Positions 9,656-18,622 of a DNA stretch of 64,000 nucleotides are shown piece by piece (the stretch's first letter is position 1; each line of letters opens with the position of its first letter). Position numbers and translations under genes: made by a program. The notes beneath the pieces are model-generated. The model was not told the DNA's origin, ran no database searches, and saw only the letters and a list, made by a program, of their open reading frames with translations. The stretch lies in NCBI GenBank assembly GCA_039804025.1, contig JBDRZP010000003.1, positions 1 through 64,000 of the forward strand. The letters are read 5' to 3'. Source of the DNA: a candidate division WOR-3 bacterium. GTDB taxonomy: Bacteria > Hydrothermota > Hydrothermia > Hydrothermales > JAJRUZ01.

Positions 9656-10548
9656 AAATTTTAATATTAAGATTTTCCTCAGGTGGAGACTTAATTCTTT
9701 TAACAGGAATTATAGATAAACTTTTAAAGAAAAACATTGATGTTTTTTTAGTAATAAAGAAAAAGTTTAAAAATATTTTTGATGGGTTTGAAAATTTAAA
9801 AATTTTAGAACTGGAAAAGGAAGAAGAAATTTTAAAGCAAAGTTTCGACTATGCTTTTGATTTACAGAAAAACTTAAGGAGTTTCTTTTTAATGAAAAAA
9901 ATAAAAGCGAAAAAAAAATTATATGCAAATAAAAGAAGTTTAAGAAGAAGATTATATTTATTTTTCAGGTTTCCTTTAAAAGAAAAATCCTTTATAAAAA
10001 TATTCTCTGAACCTTTAGAAAAAATTTTTAATGAAGATTTTTATGTTAGACCCATATTGAAGGGGGAAAAAGAGTTTAAAGGATTGCCGGAAAAATATAT
10101 TTTAATTGCTCCTTTTTCATCTAAAGGAAAAAAAAACTTAAAAGATAAAACTTTAAAAAAAATACTTGAAATTAAAAGTAAGGAAAATTTCTGTGTTATT
10201 GTAGGTGATGAAAAAAGTAAAAAAGAAAATTTACCTTTCATAAATGATAAAATTATTGATTTAAGGGGTAAAACTGATTTAAATGAATTGTTTTATATAG
10301 TAAAAAATTCTTCTTTTGTTATAACAGTTGACTCAATGGTCTCACATATAGCAAGTGCTTATAAAAAAAGTGGTATAGTTTTTTTTGGACCCACTACTTT
10401 TCTTTACGGATTCAGACCCTATGGTGATGAATTAAAAATTATTTACAATAAAACTTTCTGCTCACCCTGCTCTCTACACGGGGAGGGAATATGTTTATTT
10501 AATAAACGTTGTTATAATTTAAGAATTTTTAATAATTTTATTTTTTAA
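9652..10548 (+). CDS. Glycosyltransferase family 9 (heptosyltransferase-like)
   Basis: This 298-residue protein starts with TTG at 9,652, overlapping the previous stop codon. The N-terminus MKILILRFSSGGDLILLTGI is the GT9 signature (family members begin ILI.R...GD.iL..P). The C-terminal domain has YILIAPFSSKGKKNL and FVITVDSMVSHIASAYKKSG, the nucleotide-sugar site, then FFGPTTFLYGFRPYG. It probably adds heptose or another sugar to a lipopolysaccharide-like core. Its length is slightly short for the family (usually 320-350). A pair of Cys residues (CSPCSLHGEGIC) near the C-terminus resembles the cysteine cluster of other GT9 enzymes. It is the last gene before a hairpin terminator. Confidence 0.85.
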   Translation: MKILILRFSSGGDLILLTGIIDKLLKKNIDVFLVIKKKFKNIFDGFENLKILELEKEEEILKQSFDYAFDLQKNLRSFFLMKKIKAKKKLYANKRSLRRRLYLFFRFPLKEKSFIKIFSEPLEKIFNEDFYVRPILKGEKEFKGLPEKYILIAPFSSKGKKNLKDKTLKKILEIKSKENFCVIVGDEKSKKENLPFINDKIIDLRGKTDLNELFYIVKNSSFVITVDSMVSHIASAYKKSGIVFFGPTTFLYGFRPYGDELKIIYNKTFCSPCSLHGEGICLFNKRCYNLRIFNNFIF

Positions 10549-10579
10549 AAAAAGGGGGGTAATCCCCCCCCTTACCTAT
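10549..10579. terminator. Bidirectional G6/C6 hairpin terminator
   Basis: Just after the GT9 stop, six G residues (10,554-10,559) and a TAAT loop are followed by a run of C residues, giving a perfect 6-bp GC stem. Read leftward, the stem is followed by seven T residues, a textbook intrinsic terminator for the outer-membrane gene at 10,583. Read rightward, it is followed by a weaker T-rich stretch. It separates two convergent transcription units. Confidence 0.85.
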
Positions 10580-10582
10580 TTT

Positions 10583-11131
10583 TTATAGTTTTAAAAGATA
10601 CTTAAAACCAAAACTTAAATACTGACCACTTCCATTATCCCAGAATATATGATTATACAAAAATGAAAGTTCAAAGTTATTTTTTATTATAAAGCCTCCA
10701 CCAAGAACTAAACCAAGATCAGTTTCAGAATCTGATACCGAAACACCTCCAGAAGATGCTTTTGCAGTTTGCATATTAAAACCTAAACCTCCTCCAAAAT
10801 AAATTGATAAATTTGGGTTTTGAAGAGGAGGATACACGGTGAGCATACCACCCAAAGAGAAATTATTGAAACTTGACTTTACCTCTATCACAGTATCATA
10901 AACAGGAACTGAAATTGTTTTTTCAGTAAATATGTTATAATCGATAAGTCCCAATATACCAAGTTGAGGAATAAATTTATACCCAAAATCTCCACCAAAT
11001 TTGAATCCGAAACCTGCTGCATCAGAAAGGTCACCCATGGGAATATTAAAACCTCCACCAAAACCGATTCTCATCTCCTGGGCACTAAGTATTCCCAGAA
11101 GAAAAATCATTACTGTGATATATTTTTTCAT
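10583..11131 (-). CDS. Small outer-membrane beta-barrel protein, copy A
   Basis: This 182-residue protein has a Sec signal peptide (MKKYITVMIFLLGILSAQ, cleavage near residue 18) followed by alternating aromatic/polar strands rich in Gly: MRIGFGGGFNIPMGD, AGFGFKFGGDFGYKF, IYFGGGLGFNM, LGLVLGGGFIIKN and LSFGFKYLLKL. This is the pattern of an eight-strand OmpA/OmpX-type barrel. No peptidoglycan-binding domain follows, so it is the barrel alone. It is the third of three barrel genes transcribed leftward. A tRNA T-arm-like 14-mer lies in its leader, shared with the gene upstream. No specific function can be assigned. Confidence 0.75.
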   Translation of the reverse strand: MKKYITVMIFLLGILSAQEMRIGFGGGFNIPMGDLSDAAGFGFKFGGDFGYKFIPQLGILGLIDYNIFTEKTISVPVYDTVIEVKSSFNNFSLGGMLTVYPPLQNPNLSIYFGGGLGFNMQTAKASSGGVSVSDSETDLGLVLGGGFIIKNNFELSFLYNHIFWDNGSGQYLSFGFKYLLKL

Positions 11132-11149
11132 TTTATAATTTTTTTTAAT

Positions 11150-11163
11150 AGGGATTTGAACCC
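11150..11163 (-). repeat. 14-bp leader repeat, copy 1 (T-arm-like)
   Basis: The 14-mer GGGTTCAAATCCCT (minus strand) lies about 20 nt upstream of the start of the barrel gene at 11,131. An identical copy lies at 12,057-12,070 upstream of the next barrel gene. GGG/CCC can pair around a 7-nt loop, just like a tRNA T-arm. No tRNA body surrounds it. It could be a protein or RNA signal in both leaders; chance is not excluded. Confidence 0.45.
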
Positions 11164-11185
11164 AAAAAGCTTTAAATTAAAATAA

Positions 11186-12034
11186 TTAAAATCTTATTTT
11201 ACCACCTAAAGTAAAGCCCAATCTTGTTACAAAATCATTTTTACCCATTAAAGAAATTCCGTAAGGTAAGTATTCATCAACAACTGCTCCTTTGATAAAG
11301 AAAGAAAATGGCATAGCAGGAGGATTTATTGTAACATAAGGTATCAAAGAAAAATGATTTCCATCAGTATCCTGAATTTCATTACCTTCAACTTTTTGAG
11401 CTGTTCTCATTCTGTAAATTAACTCAAGTCCAGCTTCACCAATTGCGAATTTATATCCACCCTTTGCAAAAAAGGCAAAATAATCACCATTATCTATTTT
11501 AACTGTCTGGAAACCAGGCTGTGGAAAAGGAACAAATATTTTTGTCTCACCTTCAAGTGTAAGGAAATAATATATACCTGCAGAAAGAGAAAACATTGGA
11601 TTTGGTAAAGTGCCGGTTAAATTGATCATAATAGCATTCTGTTCATCTGTATTTGGAATCTTATTGGTATCCATTTCAGGTCCCAAATCCATAAGAAAAC
11701 CAAGTTTCCCCTTAAAGAAAGGACCTTTGGCACCAAGGAACAATACTAAATTCTGAAGTGCAAAACCACTTGAAACTGAATTTCCCTGGTCAGGGGAAAA
11801 TTTATGCTGAGATAATCTTAAATCTCCACCTCCAAAAAGTGTTAGAGTAGGGAATTTGTAAAAATCATATGAACCTCCAAGATAGATGTTCATTATACTG
11901 GAAGAACCCCCTATATCATGAGCATTTCCGTCTTTATCGTATCCCTGGGAAGCACTTCCGTATCCGAGATTGAGCCACGCCTCTCCCCCTGCAAATAGGG
12001 GAAGTGCTATTAGTAGGGCTATTAATTTTTTCAT
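11186..12034 (-). CDS. Outer-membrane beta-barrel protein, copy B
   Basis: This 282-residue protein begins with a signal peptide (MKKLIALLIALPLFAGG) and continues as Gly/aromatic beta strands (AWLNLGYGSASQGYD, IYLGGSYDFYKFPTL, LFGGGDLRLSQHKF). The last residue is Phe (GFTLGGKIRF), the usual BamA recognition end of outer-membrane barrels. Its size would fit about 12 strands. A Shine-Dalgarno TTAGGAG lies about 8 nt upstream of the ATG. It is preceded by the second copy of the T-arm-like repeat. It belongs to a three-gene barrel cluster; no transport or adhesion function is identifiable. Confidence 0.78.
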   Translation of the reverse strand: MKKLIALLIALPLFAGGEAWLNLGYGSASQGYDKDGNAHDIGGSSSIMNIYLGGSYDFYKFPTLTLFGGGDLRLSQHKFSPDQGNSVSSGFALQNLVLFLGAKGPFFKGKLGFLMDLGPEMDTNKIPNTDEQNAIMINLTGTLPNPMFSLSAGIYYFLTLEGETKIFVPFPQPGFQTVKIDNGDYFAFFAKGGYKFAIGEAGLELIYRMRTAQKVEGNEIQDTDGNHFSLIPYVTINPPAMPFSFFIKGAVVDEYLPYGISLMGKNDFVTRLGFTLGGKIRF

Positions 12035-12056
12035 ATAATTACTCCTAAAAAATTTA

Positions 12057-12070
12057 AGGGATTTGAACCC
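12057..12070 (-). repeat. 14-bp leader repeat, copy 2 (T-arm-like)
   Basis: This is an exact second copy of GGGTTCAAATCCCT, in the 39-bp gap between two barrel genes and about 25 nt upstream of the start at 12,034. Same orientation and similar distance to the start codon as copy 1. Confidence 0.45.
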
Positions 12071-12073
12071 ACA

Positions 12074-12574
12074 TTATTCGTTAACAGGTATCCTGTATTT
12101 TAAACCAAAACTTAAAAAACTTGTATTTTTTACACTTGTTAAAATGTTATTATAAGAAAAATTAAAATCAAGAAGCGAAATATAAAAACCTGTTCCAATT
12201 CCAAAACCAATTTTTCTCTGTGATAAAACATCTTGTTTTAAGTTATAAATACCTGAACTTATTCTTAAATAAGGAGAAAAAGGTTTTTTAAAACTGAAAG
12301 GAACATATTCAAACCCAATATTAAAATCAAATAAATTAAATCCTTTATAATCTTTTTGTGGAATAAAATAAGAATAATCAGATGATAAAGATAAACATAA
12401 GATATGATAAATCCTCAATCTGTAAGATAGATCAAATCCAAAACCAGCATTGGATACTTTAGCAAACTCTTGGAGAGGAACATTACCCTTTAGAAGACTT
12501 AAAGAAACCTCATGAATAAAATTTGAGGCAAAAAGTGAAGAGCTTAAAATAAAAAACAAAAATTTTTTCATCAT
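12074..12574 (-). CDS. Small outer-membrane beta-barrel protein, copy C
   Basis: This 166-residue protein has a signal peptide (MMKKFLFFILSSSLFAS) and alternating strands such as AGFGFDLSYRLRIYH, FDFNIGFEYVPFSF, YLRISSGIYNL and IGFGIGTGFYISLLDFNFSY. The near-terminal strand FLSFGLKYRIPV closes the barrel. It is the smallest of the three barrels and is first in the leftward unit, behind a plausible promoter at 12,580-12,609. The three proteins share style but little obvious sequence, so they are probably distant members of the same eight-strand barrel superfamily. No function is assigned. Confidence 0.72.
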   Translation of the reverse strand: MMKKFLFFILSSSLFASNFIHEVSLSLLKGNVPLQEFAKVSNAGFGFDLSYRLRIYHILCLSLSSDYSYFIPQKDYKGFNLFDFNIGFEYVPFSFKKPFSPYLRISSGIYNLKQDVLSQRKIGFGIGTGFYISLLDFNFSYNNILTSVKNTSFLSFGLKYRIPVNE

Positions 12575-12579
12575 AGTTT

Positions 12580-12609
12580 ATCTTAATACAATAAAATTAT
12601 TTTTTTCAA
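12580..12609 (-). promoter_or_regulatory. Probable sigma-70 promoter for the barrel cluster
   Basis: On the minus strand, TTGAAA (12,609-12,604) is followed after 18 nt by TAAGAT (12,585-12,580), directly upstream of the gene starting at 12,574. The spacing to the start is very short, so the leader would be nearly absent. Moderate match only. Confidence 0.35.
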
Positions 12610-12675
12610 ATGAAGGAGTGTCTACTACAAAATGTTTCTGCATTTTGTTTTTTCCATAAATATACCGCAAACAAA

Positions 12676-13044
12676 TTATCTAATGAATTTTAGAAAAGTA
12701 AAAAATATTAAAGTCATAACACTTATTTGTCCTACCCAGAATATAAACATCCATTTTATTATGTTTGCATAACTCTTTGAAATTTCAACTCTTAATTTCC
12801 CTGTTTCTTCAATTATCCTTTTATCAATTCTTGCAGTTTCTTCAGTTATCCTTTTATCAAATCTAGCAATATCTTCGGCTCTTAATTTATTAATCTCCTC
12901 TGTCAATCTCCTTTCATATCTTTCAGTTTGTAACTCAATTAAATCAATTTTCAGTTTTTCATTAGAAGCATTTAAAAGTTCAATTAATGCATCAACCCCA
13001 TCTTCTCCAAGTTTTTCCCTTAATACTTTTGGAATAGTTATTAT
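12676..13044 (-). CDS. Coiled-coil protein with C-terminal membrane helix (DUF1640-like), start uncertain
   Basis: The C-terminal part has four heptad-like repeats of the form RIDKRIIEET (residues about 60-95), then KWMFIFWVGQISVMTLIFF, a membrane helix ending FTFLKFIR. This arrangement is that of DUF1640-like proteins. A TTG at 12,906 opens a 76-residue frame, but its Shine-Dalgarno is too close. The same frame continues upstream with ITIPKVLREKLGEDGVDALI, which looks like a genuine N-terminus; homologues, as I recall them, begin with M(I)TIPK. There ATA codons stand where ATG would be expected (13,044 and 13,041). Either an AUA start, a T-run indel joining it to the ATG at 13,103, or decay would explain this. 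Confidence 0.5.
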   Translation of the reverse strand: MITIPKVLREKLGEDGVDALIELLNASNEKLKIDLIELQTERYERRLTEEINKLRAEDIARFDKRITEETARIDKRIIEETGKLRVEISKSYANIIKWMFIFWVGQISVMTLIFFTFLKFIR

Positions 13045-13280
13045 TTTAATAATTAAAATTATAAAGAAAAATCCGAAAAACTCAAATAGGATGTAAAAGA
13101 CATAACAATACTGAATTTTTATGGTGAATAAGATTCTTAGGAGCGCCTTCTAAAAAATCTTCTTGTATAGCACACTCCAACTTAATTTAAAAAATATCTT
13201 TTGTAATCTTGAAAGGGTCTTTTCAGGATATTTTTAAGAAAAAGAATAAGTTGGGTATGCCCTGAAGAATTTTCCTTTTA
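13045..13280 (-). other. 16S trailer and untranslated region
   Basis: This stretch is downstream of the 16S rRNA 3' end. It holds the trailer half of the processing stem (13,251-13,268) and A+T-rich sequence. No tRNA, 23S or 5S gene is visible. The frame of the coiled-coil gene stays open to about 13,147 but has no standard start codon in it. Confidence 0.6.
13251..13268 (-). repeat. 16S processing stem, trailer half
   Basis: TTGGGTATGCCCTGAAGA is perfectly complementary to 14,864-14,881 over 18 bp. The two halves bracket the 16S gene and would form the long precursor stem cut by RNase III. Confidence 0.85.
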
Positions 13281-14834
<1,554 letters not shown>

Positions 14835-14863
14835 AAAATAATTTTCAAATTTAAAATTTCATC

Positions 14864-14881
14864 TCTTCAGGGCATACCCAA
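14864..14881 (-). repeat. 16S processing stem, leader half
   Basis: Exact 18-bp complement of 13,251-13,268, about 30 nt upstream of the mature 16S 5' end. It supports processing of an isolated 16S precursor by RNase III. Confidence 0.85.
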
Positions 14882-14913
14882 CCCAATTTTCAAATACCAA
14901 AATTATATATAAT

Positions 14914-14942
14914 ATTATAACTCAAAAAAAATTTTTTTTCAA
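14914..14942 (-). promoter_or_regulatory. 16S rRNA promoter
   Basis: On the minus strand, TTGAAA (14,942-14,937), a 17-nt spacer and TATAAT (14,919-14,914) form a near-consensus housekeeping promoter. The spacer includes an A8T8 tract, and transcription would begin near 14,907, before the leader half of the processing stem. Confidence 0.85.
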
Positions 14943-14998
14943 GTCCATTTTCCCCTTAAACTAACCTGAAATAATTATAAAATAAAATTTTCACAATT

Positions 14999-15652
14999 TC
15001 AAACTTTTTCTTTCAAACTTTTAACAAAAATCTTCTCAGCAATGTCTCTATCAACCGATATTACACTTTCATCCAGTTCTATCATAAATAAAGGCCTTTT
15101 CTTTAAAACCTTTACTATTACCCCTGGCATTAAACCTAAACTAACAAGCTTATGTAAAATTCTCCTATCATCAGTATCAATAGAAATAACTTTAACAAAT
15201 TCTCCTTCCTCCACATAAGTTAAAGGTAAATGAATGGGTTTTATAGTATTAAACTTCTTTTCACCACAGCATTTACCACGAGGTATAGGCTTTCCATGAG
15301 GACAAAATCTTGGATGCCCAAATAATGAACAAATTCTATCCGTCGCTTCTTCATTTAAAATGTGCTCCAAACGACAAGCAGCTTCACTGGAATAATTATT
15401 ATTAACTTCCACAAGCTCATAAAAAAGCCACTCAGCAAGTCTTAATCTCCTTATAATATCCAATGCCGCATGTTTCCCTCTCTCAGTAAAAACCCATTTT
15501 CCATTTTCTCTTTTTACAAACCCTAATTTCATTAATTCCTCATAATCCCTTTCCTCAATTTTATACTTTATAACAGGGTAAAATTCTTCTTCACTCCACC
15601 CTTCCTCTTTTAACCACAAAAGCTTTAATGCTTCCTCTATCCTTATTTCCAT
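14999..15652 (-). CDS. DtxR/MntR-family metal-dependent repressor with C-terminal FeoA domain
   Basis: This 217-residue protein has an N-terminal winged-helix domain (EEALKLLWLKEEGWSEEEF... FTERGKHAALDIIRR), a metal-binding dimerisation domain (CRLEHILNEEATDRICSLFG, with HPRFCPHGKPIP and a CC pair) and a C-terminal FeoA/SH3-like domain (LPLTYVEEGEFVKVISI ... LVSLGLMPGVIVKVL). It probably senses Fe(II) or Mn(II) and represses the feo operon. No separate feoA gene is present, so its FeoA domain may have a double role. It overlaps the zinc-ribbon gene by 10 bp and is the third gene of the feo unit. Confidence 0.85.
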   Translation of the reverse strand: MEIRIEEALKLLWLKEEGWSEEEFYPVIKYKIEERDYEELMKLGFVKRENGKWVFTERGKHAALDIIRRLRLAEWLFYELVEVNNNYSSEAACRLEHILNEEATDRICSLFGHPRFCPHGKPIPRGKCCGEKKFNTIKPIHLPLTYVEEGEFVKVISIDTDDRRILHKLVSLGLMPGVIVKVLKKRPLFMIELDESVISVDRDIAEKIFVKSLKEKV

Positions 15653-15855
15653 TTCAATTTCCTTAAAATTTTACTTAAAAAATTCTCAATTTTAACATCC
15701 GAAAATACAACATTTTCGTAAAAACAATAAGGACACCTTGCAAATTTACATGAATTTTTAAAAATATTATAGGGACATTTCAAACATACCCTATTTTCAT
15801 AGTCTGGCACAAAAGTGTTTCCACACATATTACATTTTACCTTTAAACCGGCCAT
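15643..15855 (-). CDS. Small zinc-ribbon protein in the feo operon
   Basis: This 70-residue protein carries CNMC near the N-terminus, then CLKCPYN and CKFARCPYC, giving several Cys pairs that could hold one or two metal ions. The C-terminus is basic (SKILRKLKWK). It lies between feoB and the DtxR-like regulator and overlaps both, so all three are made from one mRNA. A role as a metal-dependent partner of FeoB or the regulator is an inference from position. The ATG at 15,855 is inside the end of feoB. Confidence 0.7.
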   Translation of the reverse strand: MAGLKVKCNMCGNTFVPDYENRVCLKCPYNIFKNSCKFARCPYCFYENVVFSDVKIENFLSKILRKLKWK

Positions 15856-17807
15856 TTTGCAAGAATCATCCTTACTAAAAAACCTGCTGTTATAGCATAA
15901 ATTATAACAAAAACTGAAATATAAAAAGCCACTTTTAAACCCCTCTCCTTTATTATAACTAAAAAATTAGCTATGCATGGCATAAAGAGGGTAATTGTAA
16001 CTGTACTTACAATCACTTGAGCAGCACTTAATAGCCCTTTTTCTTTTAACATAAGAAATCCTGCTGCCCCATAATCCCTTCTTAAAAAACCCATTATAAA
16101 ACCAACAGCTGATTCCTTCGGTAAACCAAGAATATTTGTAACCACTGGTCTAAATAATTCTTCAAAAAAATTAAGTATATGAGATAAATCAAGTATAAAA
16201 AGAAGAAAAGTTCCTATAATGAAAATTGGAATTACCTCCTTTAAATACCACTCTACTCTTGCTATTGTTTTATAAAATATATTTCTTAGACTTGGAATCC
16301 TTAATGGAGGAATTTCCATTATAAAAAATGATTTCTCTCCCCTTATCACCTGAGAAGAAAGGAAACCAACAATAATCATACTTACTAATATTGTAACTCC
16401 CCAGATTATAAGTGCTGAAAAAGATATAGAAGATGTCAAAGCAAATATTACTCCCATCTGAGCAGAACATGGAACAGCAAGTGCAAGTAAAAGTGTAACA
16501 ATAATTTTTTCCTTTTTTGTTTCAAGAGTTCTTGTTGTTATAGTTGCCATTGTGTCACAACCAAGTCCAAGAATCAAAGGTAGAATTGCTCTCCCAGAAA
16601 GACCTATTTTTTTAAAAAAATTATTCAACAAAAAAGCAAGCCTCGGGAAATATCCTGAATCCTCAAGTATTCCAAAAGCAATAAAAAAAGTTAAAACAAC
16701 AGGGAAAATTATAGCAAAACCATAAGTTAAAGCCATCGTAAAAATTCCAAATTCTCCAACAAAAAGATCTTTTATTAAAAAAGGAACAGGAAGTAAATTA
16801 AAAAGCTTTATAAGAAAGGGATTTATAATTTCCCCGAATAACTTGTTTTCAAGCAAATCTACAAGAAAACCTGCACCAAAAACACCAACAAATAAATGAA
16901 GTAAATATAAAGTTATCACAATGAATATAAATCCTCCTACAGGATGTATCATAAAATTATGGAGTAAATCGCTTACTATGTTTTTGTAAATTACTTCTCC
17001 TTTCTTCATTACAAGAGAAACAATTTTTTCAATATTTTTATTTATATCAGAAATGATATAAAATTCAACAGGTTCATAAAGAGAATTTTCAAAATTTTCC
17101 CTTATCTTTAGTACATATTTATAATCTTCCTCCTTTAACTTATTCTTCAAAAGGTTTTCAACATCCTCAAACCTTGCAAGAAAAAGATGTATAATACCTT
17201 CTTTCTTTTCAATTACACCTTCAAGTTTTTTCTCTATTTTTTTAAAAATTTCAAAAATTCTCTTTTCAGGTTTAAAATCAAAATAGGGTATGGAAGCCTT
17301 TTCTAAATTTAAAAAAAGCTCCCTTATACCCTTTCCATGGATTGCAACAGTTTTTACAACAGGTATTTTTAGTTCATTGCTCAATTTCTTTTCATCTATC
17401 TCAATACCTCTTAACTTTGCTTCATCTGTCATATTTAAAACTAAAACTGTCTTAAACTTAAATAAAGAAACTTGATACAGAAGAACTAAGGCTCTTTTAA
17501 GATTTTTTGAATCCGCAACTAATATCACAATATCCGGATTTTCTTCAAGCAAAATTCTCACAGTCACCCTCTCATCCTCTGTTCTTGGCAGTAAACTCTG
17601 AACACCTGGTGAATCTATCACATAAACATCCTTATTACCCTTTAAAAAACCACCCGAAATTTCAACAGTTGTACCTGGATAATTGGAAACAGTTACATAC
17701 TTTCCTGTAAGATGATTGAATATCACAGATTTTCCAACATTAGGATTTCCAACAATAACTATTTTTTTTACAGGAGACTTAATAAGAGTATTAAAATGTC
17801 TATGCAT
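15843..17807 (-). CDS. feoB: Ferrous iron transport protein FeoB
   Basis: This 654-residue inner-membrane transporter takes up Fe(II). The N-terminal G domain has IVGNPNVGKSVIFNHLTG (G1), SNYPGTTVEISGG (G2 region), DSPGVQSLLP (G3) and LNMTDE (G4, NxxD). A helical spacer follows (residues about 160-260). The membrane domain holds two Gate motifs, including LILGLGCDTMATITTRTLE and ALAVPCSAQMGVIFAL, and ends with a further membrane helix. Length is slightly short of the common 700-770. It is the first gene of the operon. Its translation overlaps the zinc-ribbon gene. No Fur or DtxR operator could be identified by eye. Confidence 0.95.
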   Translation of the reverse strand: MHRHFNTLIKSPVKKIVIVGNPNVGKSVIFNHLTGKYVTVSNYPGTTVEISGGFLKGNKDVYVIDSPGVQSLLPRTEDERVTVRILLEENPDIVILVADSKNLKRALVLLYQVSLFKFKTVLVLNMTDEAKLRGIEIDEKKLSNELKIPVVKTVAIHGKGIRELFLNLEKASIPYFDFKPEKRIFEIFKKIEKKLEGVIEKKEGIIHLFLARFEDVENLLKNKLKEEDYKYVLKIRENFENSLYEPVEFYIISDINKNIEKIVSLVMKKGEVIYKNIVSDLLHNFMIHPVGGFIFIVITLYLLHLFVGVFGAGFLVDLLENKLFGEIINPFLIKLFNLLPVPFLIKDLFVGEFGIFTMALTYGFAIIFPVVLTFFIAFGILEDSGYFPRLAFLLNNFFKKIGLSGRAILPLILGLGCDTMATITTRTLETKKEKIIVTLLLALAVPCSAQMGVIFALTSSISFSALIIWGVTILVSMIIVGFLSSQVIRGEKSFFIMEIPPLRIPSLRNIFYKTIARVEWYLKEVIPIFIIGTFLLFILDLSHILNFFEELFRPVVTNILGLPKESAVGFIMGFLRRDYGAAGFLMLKEKGLLSAAQVIVSTVTITLFMPCIANFLVIIKERGLKVAFYISVFVIIYAITAGFLVRMILAKWPV

Positions 17808-17844
17808 AATTTAATTTACTATAAATTTTTAAAAAATTCAAATT

Positions 17845-18621
17845 TTATATGCCTTTAAAAATCTTCAATAACAAGTTATAGGCGTGTATATTTCCTGCTA
17901 TTATATTTCCTGTTTTTAGATGATTCCTTTTACCCTCCATATCACTTGTTTTTCCTCCTGCTTCTTCAACAATTAAAACCCCGGCAAAGATATCCCAAGG
18001 CGAAAGTCCAAATTCAAAAAAACCATCGTATCTTCCGCATGCTACATAGGCAAGGTCTTGAGATGCTGAACCAGGTCTCCTTAAGTCATCTGAACTTTCA
18101 AAAACTTCTTTAAATTTTCTATAATACAAATCCCAGTATTCCCTCCTTCTGAATGGAAAACCTGTTCCTATTATAAATCCCTTTCTTTTCCTTGATACAT
18201 GTATCCTTTTCCCATTTAAATAGGCACCCTTATTTTTTATTGCATAGAAAAGCTCATTTAAAAGGGGAATATAGATGAGCCCTACAAAAGGTTCACTCTC
18301 TTTTACATACGCAATTGAAAAGGAAAAAAAGGGTAATTTCTGAATAAAATTTCTCGTTCCATCAAGGGGGTCACATATAAACATTTCTTCAACATTTTTT
18401 CCACCCATCTCTTCACCTAAAAAAGGAATATTTTTAAATTTTTTTGAAAGAATTTTTTTAACTTCCTCTTCCACTTTAAAATCCACCTCAGAAACATAAT
18501 CTCTTTCCATTTTTTCTTTATATTTCAAACTATTTTTTCTATATTCTCTTATAAGAATATCACCTGCCTTCAGGGCACATTTTTTAAATTCTTCAAGAAT
18601 TTCTTCGTAAATTTTTCTCAT
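17845..18621 (-). CDS. suhB: Inositol monophosphatase family protein
   Basis: This 258-residue enzyme of the IMPase/FBPase/CysQ superfamily hydrolyses inositol, fructose-1,6- or nucleotide phosphates. It shows FLGEEMGG (metal-site Glu near residue 68), the signature CDPLDGTRNFIQ (residues about 84-95) and SPWDIFAGVLIVEEAGGKTSD near the end. These supply the magnesium ligands. Sequence alone cannot separate IMPase from fructose-1,6-bisphosphatase activity, which thermophile members often combine. It lies 1 bp after the mannose-1-phosphate guanylyltransferase gene, so it may work on sugar phosphates in the same route. Confidence 0.87.
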   Translation of the reverse strand: MRKIYEEILEEFKKCALKAGDILIREYRKNSLKYKEKMERDYVSEVDFKVEEEVKKILSKKFKNIPFLGEEMGGKNVEEMFICDPLDGTRNFIQKLPFFSFSIAYVKESEPFVGLIYIPLLNELFYAIKNKGAYLNGKRIHVSRKRKGFIIGTGFPFRRREYWDLYYRKFKEVFESSDDLRRPGSASQDLAYVACGRYDGFFEFGLSPWDIFAGVLIVEEAGGKTSDMEGKRNHLKTGNIIAGNIHAYNLLLKIFKGI

Positions 18622-18622
18622 T

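Noticed and set aside
11150-11163. tRNA gene at the T-arm-like element
   Set aside because: No acceptor, D-arm or anticodon arm can be folded around either copy.
12627-12648. Intrinsic terminator (ACAAAATG / CATTTTGT followed by T6)
   Set aside because: It points rightward where no rightward gene ends, and its stem is almost all A-T. It is probably a chance palindrome.
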